The notes beneath the pieces were generated by a model. It was not told the DNA's origin, searched no databases, and saw nothing but the letters and a program-made list of their open reading frames with translations. From the NCBI GenBank assembly GCA_002389295.1, contig DGOE01000041.1:1-10887 (forward strand): a stretch of 10,887 nt of DNA, read 5' to 3'. The position numbers and the translations under genes were made by a program. Source of the DNA: Flavobacteriales bacterium UBA4474. GTDB lineage: Bacteria; Bacteroidota; Bacteroidia; Flavobacteriales_D; Sanyastnellaceae. Positions 7,774 through 10,887 of this stretch are shown in pieces (position 1 is the first letter of the stretch; each line of letters starts with the position of its first letter).

Positions 7774-9105
7774 ATGTCCGACCGTCCCATGCAGTTTGCC
7801 ATCGTAGACATCGAAACCAATGGTGGGCCTCCCACCGGGGCAAACATCACGGAAATCGCAGCCATCCTCCACGATGGCCAACGCGAAATTGACCGTTGGG
7901 TCCACCTTGTCAAGCCAGCATCTCCGATCCCACCGGGCATCACGCGCCTCACCGGCATCGATGACACCATGGTCGCCGATGCTCCGATGTTTGGAGAATT
8001 GGCACCTGATTTTCAGGCATTCCTGGGTGATGCTGTCTTTGTGGCGCACAATGTGGGGTTTGACCTGGGCCACATCCAAGCCGGATTCAAGGCCGCCGAC
8101 ATCCACTACAACCCTCCCCGACTGTGCACGGTCCGGATGTCGCGCAAATGGCTGGATGGACCGCAGCGCTTCAGCCTGGGTGCCCTCTGCGCATACTTCG
8201 GGATTGAAAATGAAGCCCACCACAGGGCCTGGGGCGATGCGGCAGCCACCGCCATACTGTTTGCCCGCCTGTGGGCAGAGCGCGCAGAAGAAATCACAGA
8301 GGAAATCGGCCGGGGTGGCGGCCGTTCTTGGTGGCCGCCCCACCTCCCTCCCGATGCTTTGGCGGGACTCCCTGCTTCTCCAGGGGTGTATCAATTCCTC
8401 GATGACCAAGGCCGGATTGTCTACATCGGCATGAGCCGCAACCTGTCCTCGCGGGTGCGCCAACACTTCAACAATTCCGCTCAACCATCGCGGGAGCAGG
8501 AACTCCGGAGGCGCATCCACAAGGTCACCTGGCAGGAAACCGGTTCGGAATTGATGGCTCTGGTGCTGGAAGATGTGTTGATTCGCCGACACCACCCCCC
8601 GTTGAATGCGGCGCAAAAAGTCGTGGGCAAAGGATGGGCGGTGGAGCATTTTACGTGCCGGGCAGGCATCAAGCGCTTGTCCTGCATCAAGGGTGGGCGG
8701 CCGACGGCGGTCCGGAAATTTCGCTCGCGCAAAGACGCCGAACAATGGCTCAGGGAAGCCGCCCAATCCCACGGACTGAATCCGGCGTGGACGGGACTCC
8801 CCGGGATGGCGTGGTCAGAACAGTGGGTGGACAATGCCGCCTCCAGACAGCTGCACAATGACCGCATGGGCGAATGGCTGAAAGAAATTCAAGCCGCCCG
8901 CCAAGCACAACGCCTTCAAGACGTGCTGAAATTGCCGGCCACACCCGATGGAAAAACCCCAGAAATCCTGCTCGAATCCGGTGGATTCAAGGCTTATCGG
9001 TTTTCGGCGTCTTCCGCGGAGGACGCATGGGAATACGACACCGGATCGGGCCGCATTGACGCCGCCCTGGAACGGCATTTTTTGGAAGTCCGCGCGGCGG
9101 ACTGA
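7774..9105 (+). CDS. DnaQ-type 3'-5' exonuclease fused to UvrC/Cho-like GIY-YIG nuclease
   Basis: The 443-residue protein has two catalytic halves. Residues 6-170 are a DEDDh exonuclease like the DNA polymerase III epsilon subunit: Asp12 and Glu14 (VDIETNGG), Asp97 (AHNVGFD), His150 and Asp155 (HRAWGD). Residues 200-280 are a GIY-YIG endonuclease like UvrC's N-terminal half and Cho: GVY at 204-206, YIG at 217-219, Arg227 in RVRQHF, Glu266 in LVLED and Asn278. All catalytic residues of both halves appear intact. The remaining 160 residues have no motif I recognise. A likely role is DNA repair, with the GIY-YIG part nicking near lesions recognised by UvrAB and the exonuclease trimming the end; this is inferred from the families. 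Fusions of this kind are known in bacteria (for example actinobacterial DnaQ-Cho type proteins). It reads away from the barrel gene and ends in a convergent gap with a terminator. Confidence 0.88.
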   Translation: MSDRPMQFAIVDIETNGGPPTGANITEIAAILHDGQREIDRWVHLVKPASPIPPGITRLTGIDDTMVADAPMFGELAPDFQAFLGDAVFVAHNVGFDLGHIQAGFKAADIHYNPPRLCTVRMSRKWLDGPQRFSLGALCAYFGIENEAHHRAWGDAAATAILFARLWAERAEEITEEIGRGGGRSWWPPHLPPDALAGLPASPGVYQFLDDQGRIVYIGMSRNLSSRVRQHFNNSAQPSREQELRRRIHKVTWQETGSELMALVLEDVLIRRHHPPLNAAQKVVGKGWAVEHFTCRAGIKRLSCIKGGRPTAVRKFRSRKDAEQWLREAAQSHGLNPAWTGLPGMAWSEQWVDNAASRQLHNDRMGEWLKEIQAARQAQRLQDVLKLPATPDGKTPEILLESGGFKAYRFSASSAEDAWEYDTGSGRIDAALERHFLEVRAAD

Positions 9106-9267
9106 TCAATTCAGGTGGACGGCCCCTCCGAGGCTACTGGCACCAGGCCCCGTGGTGCGCACGTGGTGCAAAACATGGGCGATGGCTGCTGCAGGTGCAG
9201 ACCATTGGTCGGCAGCGGGTGGAAGAAAAAGGGCGTCGGAAGAGGAATGAGGGGTAGGATGCTCCAT
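9106..9267 (-). CDS. Possible small protein of 53 residues (doubtful)
   Basis: A minus-strand frame from ATG 9267 gives 53 residues (MEHPTPHSSSDALFLP at the start, GGAVHLN at the end). Its TGA stop is adjacent to the nuclease stop, sharing the palindrome TGATCA. Codon use resembles the neighbouring genes, but there are no motifs, no Shine-Dalgarno sequence and no strong promoter. The gap it occupies also contains small hairpins at 9140-9158 (GCACCA/TGGTGC) and 9286-9301 (CCGCC/GGCGG). It may simply be untranslated sequence. Confidence 0.2.
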   Translation of the reverse strand: MEHPTPHSSSDALFLPPAADQWSAPAAAIAHVLHHVRTTGPGASSLGGAVHLN

Positions 9268-9316
9268 GCGCGTTGTCGTGTAATGCCGCCACCATAGGCG
9301 GATGTGCTTCAAACGA

Positions 9317-9355
9317 GAAGAGCCGGACAATATTGCCCGGCCCTTCATTTTTTTT
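9317..9355 (+). terminator. Strong rho-independent terminator after the nuclease gene
   Basis: GAAG-A-GCCGG pairs with CCGGC-C-CTTC, with an inner CAAT/ATTG extension, and is followed by eight T residues at 9348-9355. It ends plus-strand transcription about 210 bases past the nuclease stop and just before the convergent sigma-factor stop. In the opposite direction the T run is poor, so it is mainly one-way. Confidence 0.8.
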
Positions 9356-9373
9356 CGGTGTCAACCTTGGAGA

Positions 9374-9961
9374 TCAGTCGATGGTCAAGGACACATCTTG
9401 TTCGGCCATCATCTTTCGGAGGTTGATGAGTGCGTACCGCATGCGGCCCAAAGCCGTATTGATACTGACATCCGTTGCATCGGCAATGTCTTTGAAGCTC
9501 ATGCCTTTGTACATGCGCATGATCACGACGTCGCGCTGCTCTTCTGGCAGTTGGTCCACCAGATCCTTGACATCAGCATCGATGCGTTCAGCAATGATCT
9601 CTTCCTCCCTCGTGGGCATATCATCCTGAAGACCGCCGAGCAAGTCGTATTCATCCGTACCCCGGCTGAGCGGCATTTTCTTTTGGCGGCGGAAATGGTC
9701 AATGCCCGCATTGTGCGCAATCCGCAACACCCACGGCAAGAACTTCCCCTCTTCATTGTATTTGCCGCCGCGCAGCACGTCCACCACTTTGATGAACACG
9801 TCTTGAAACAGGTCGGATGCCACTTCGTGGTCCCTGACAAGCAGGTACAACTTGGTGTACACCTGGTCCCTGTGACGGGCAAAGAGAATTTCGAAGGCGC
9901 GTTGATCGCCTTGCTGGAATTGCGCAATGAGTGCGCGGTCTGGGGTGGGCTGTTGGGCCAT
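9374..9961 (-). CDS. ECF-type RNA polymerase sigma factor (sigma-70 family)
   Basis: The 195-residue protein has only the two domains of group 4 (ECF) sigma factors. Sigma2 lies at about 20-95, with DLFQDVFIKV at 50-59 (core-binding region 2.2) and PWVLRIAHNAGIDHFRRQKK at 76-95 (regions 2.3-2.4, -10 recognition). Sigma4 lies at about 130-185, with LPEEQRDVVIMRMYKGMSF and a helix-turn-helix around DIADATDVSINTALGRMRYA for -35 recognition. No anti-sigma factor gene lies beside it: the gene downstream converges on it and uvrA is divergent. That makes classic anti-sigma control by a neighbour unlikely here. No Shine-Dalgarno sequence precedes the ATG. Its targets cannot be read from this sequence; the divergent uvrA is one candidate. 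Confidence 0.92.
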   Translation of the reverse strand: MAQQPTPDRALIAQFQQGDQRAFEILFARHRDQVYTKLYLLVRDHEVASDLFQDVFIKVVDVLRGGKYNEEGKFLPWVLRIAHNAGIDHFRRQKKMPLSRGTDEYDLLGGLQDDMPTREEEIIAERIDADVKDLVDQLPEEQRDVVIMRMYKGMSFKDIADATDVSINTALGRMRYALINLRKMMAEQDVSLTID

Positions 9962-10031
9962 GACACTACGAATTATGCACGCACCGTAGAACGGTAATCG
10001 ATCGGGAAGTGACGTGCGGTGAGGGTAGTGT

Positions 10032-10169
10032 CTAACGTATGGCCTTCAATTTTTCGGGATGATCTCCCGCTGTTTCATAAATATACGGACATTTTATTCC
10101 GAAGGCGAACAGCGCAGGCACAAAGCGTGTTAACGCCTTATCGGACACGTGTCCGAACTTCGCCCCCAT
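10032..10169 (-). CDS. Possible small protein of 45 residues upstream of the sigma factor (doubtful)
   Basis: A minus-strand frame runs from ATG 10169 to TAG 10034-10032, giving 45 residues with a protein-like mix (GHVSDKALTRF, KCPYIYETAGDHPEKLKAIR at the end). Its ATG shares the CATG palindrome with the uvrA ATG, so the two would start back to back with no space for separate promoters. The frame also remains open backwards into uvrA antisense. It uses AT-rich codons (TTA, ATA, TGT) unlike the neighbours. I do not recognise it; it could be a short peptide in the sigma-factor leader or chance. Confidence 0.22.
   Translation of the reverse strand: MGAKFGHVSDKALTRFVPALFAFGIKCPYIYETAGDHPEKLKAIR
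10141..10156. promoter_or_regulatory. Perfect 16-bp palindrome before uvrA, candidate operator
   Basis: TCGGACACGTGTCCGA is a perfect inverted repeat with no spacer, ending 11 bases before the uvrA ATG. It abuts GAACTTCG (10155-10162), a weak -7-like sequence followed by five C residues and the ATG. That position would suit a repressor site over the uvrA core promoter. It does not look like the known SOS (LexA) boxes of proteobacteria or Gram-positive bacteria. A role as a short stem in the transcript is also possible. Confidence 0.4.
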
Positions 10170-10887
10170 GAGCAGAGCATCCGCGTCTTCCACAGAAAGT
10201 CCAGCCACCGCAAAAGACGGCACGGTGGGCCCCCGCGCGGAACTGCCCACCACCATCCGCATCAGGGGTGCCCGCATGCACAACCTCAAAAACGTGGATG
10301 TGGACATTCCACTCGGTGCATTGACCGTCATCACAGGCTTGAGTGGGTCCGGGAAAAGCTCCTTGGCCTTCGATACGCTCTACGCAGAGGGCCAGCGACG
10401 GTATGTCGAGAGCCTCAGTGCATACGTCCGGCAGTTTGCGGGGCGCATGGAAAAGCCGGATGTCGACCGGATCGAAAACCTGACGCCTGCCATTGCTGTG
10501 GAACAGCGGGTCACTTCCCGCAGCAGCCGCTCCACAGTGGGCACGGTCACAGAAATCCACGACCACCTCAAACTGCTCTGGGCGCGCATAGGAAAAACCT
10601 ATAGCCCCATCTCCGGTGGGCAGGTCAAGCGCGACAGCGTCAGCGATGTAGTGGACGCCGCCCGCCGCCGCACTGCGGGCTCGCGGTTCATGGTGTGTGC
10701 GCCCGTTCGGCTGTCCGACGACCGCCCCCTGAAGACCCAACTGGAAGTTTGGCAACAGCAGGGATTCGCCCGCATTCTCGTGGATGGACAGCCCCGCACC
10801 CTGGCCGATTTGCTCGAAGACGCTGCCACCCCCACCCTGTCCGTGGATGGCTTGGAGCTGGTCATTGACCGGTTGGCTGTTCCCGAT
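10168..10887 (+). CDS. uvrA: Excinuclease ABC subunit A, N-terminal part
   Basis: The first 240 residues of UvrA, the ATP-driven damage sensor of nucleotide excision repair that loads UvrB, are in the window; the rest lies beyond the right edge. After a loose polar tail of about 28 residues comes IRGARMHNLKNVDVDIP (32-48), the Walker A motif GLSGSGKS at 57-64, FDTLYAEGQRRYVESLSAY (68-86) and EKPDVDRIENLTPAIAVEQ (95-113), all characteristic of UvrA. The block IGKTYSPISGG at 141-151 has Ser146 and Ser149 where many UvrA proteins have the CPxCG zinc ligands. The ATG at 10168 is the first start after an in-frame stop at 10078. It is divergent from the sigma-factor gene and is preceded by a perfect palindrome. 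Confidence 0.96.
   Translation, partial: MSRASASSTESPATAKDGTVGPRAELPTTIRIRGARMHNLKNVDVDIPLGALTVITGLSGSGKSSLAFDTLYAEGQRRYVESLSAYVRQFAGRMEKPDVDRIENLTPAIAVEQRVTSRSSRSTVGTVTEIHDHLKLLWARIGKTYSPISGGQVKRDSVSDVVDAARRRTAGSRFMVCAPVRLSDDRPLKTQLEVWQQQGFARILVDGQPRTLADLLEDAATPTLSVDGLELVIDRLAVPD

Noticed and set aside
7729..8772. Minus-strand frame of 347 codons opposite the exonuclease-nuclease gene.
   Set aside because: The plus strand has both full catalytic motif sets, and this frame has none.
10055..10069. Hairpin CGGGA/TCCCG upstream of uvrA considered as a terminator.
   Set aside because: The T run precedes the stem on the plus strand and there is no T run after it on either strand. It also lies in a possible small coding frame.

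Overview
The window reads as GC-rich chromosomal DNA from a member of the Bacteroidota. The evidence is a near-perfect Bacteroidota-type promoter (TTG, 19 bases, TACATTTG) in front of a tRNA gene, the absence of any clear Shine-Dalgarno sequence before the genes, a lipoprotein with acidic residues just after its lipidated Cys, and the makeup of the hybrid histidine kinase and ECF sigma factor. There are no mobile elements, CRISPR arrays or rRNA genes. Gene density is high and no gap exceeds about 270 bases.

Left part (1-2760, minus strand): acetyl-CoA synthetase (acs) is followed after 14 bases by the 5' part of a lipoprotein of the proline iminopeptidase (alpha/beta hydrolase) family that runs off the left edge. 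Upstream of acs lies a tRNA-Arg(ACG) gene with encoded CCA, its own terminator and a textbook promoter.

Centre (2794-7731): a 1015-residue hybrid histidine kinase on the plus strand has a signal peptide, TPR-rich periplasmic sensor, one membrane helix, HisKA, HATPase and two near-duplicate receivers. It converges on a minus-strand cluster of an outer-membrane beta-barrel protein, a single-domain Hpt protein, and a receiver protein whose start overlaps the Hpt stop (ATGA) and which ends in a hydrophobic membrane-anchor helix. Together these supply every step of a His-Asp-His-Asp phosphorelay: kinase H505, receivers D806 and D942, Hpt H50, final receiver D56. The endpoint would be tethered to the membrane instead of binding DNA. 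This is the most interesting system in the window.

Right part (7720-10887): a 54-base divergent promoter region separates the barrel gene from a plus-strand fusion of a DnaQ-type 3'-5' exonuclease and a UvrC/Cho-like GIY-YIG nuclease. A strong rho-independent terminator follows. Next come an ECF-type sigma factor (minus) and, divergently, the start of uvrA (plus, cut by the right edge), which has a perfect 16-bp palindrome just before its start codon. So two nucleotide-excision-repair-related genes flank the sigma factor.

A recurring feature is a block resembling the Bacteroidota -7 element (TAA, then TT, then CC) placed directly before start codons. It suggests leaderless or very short-leader mRNAs.
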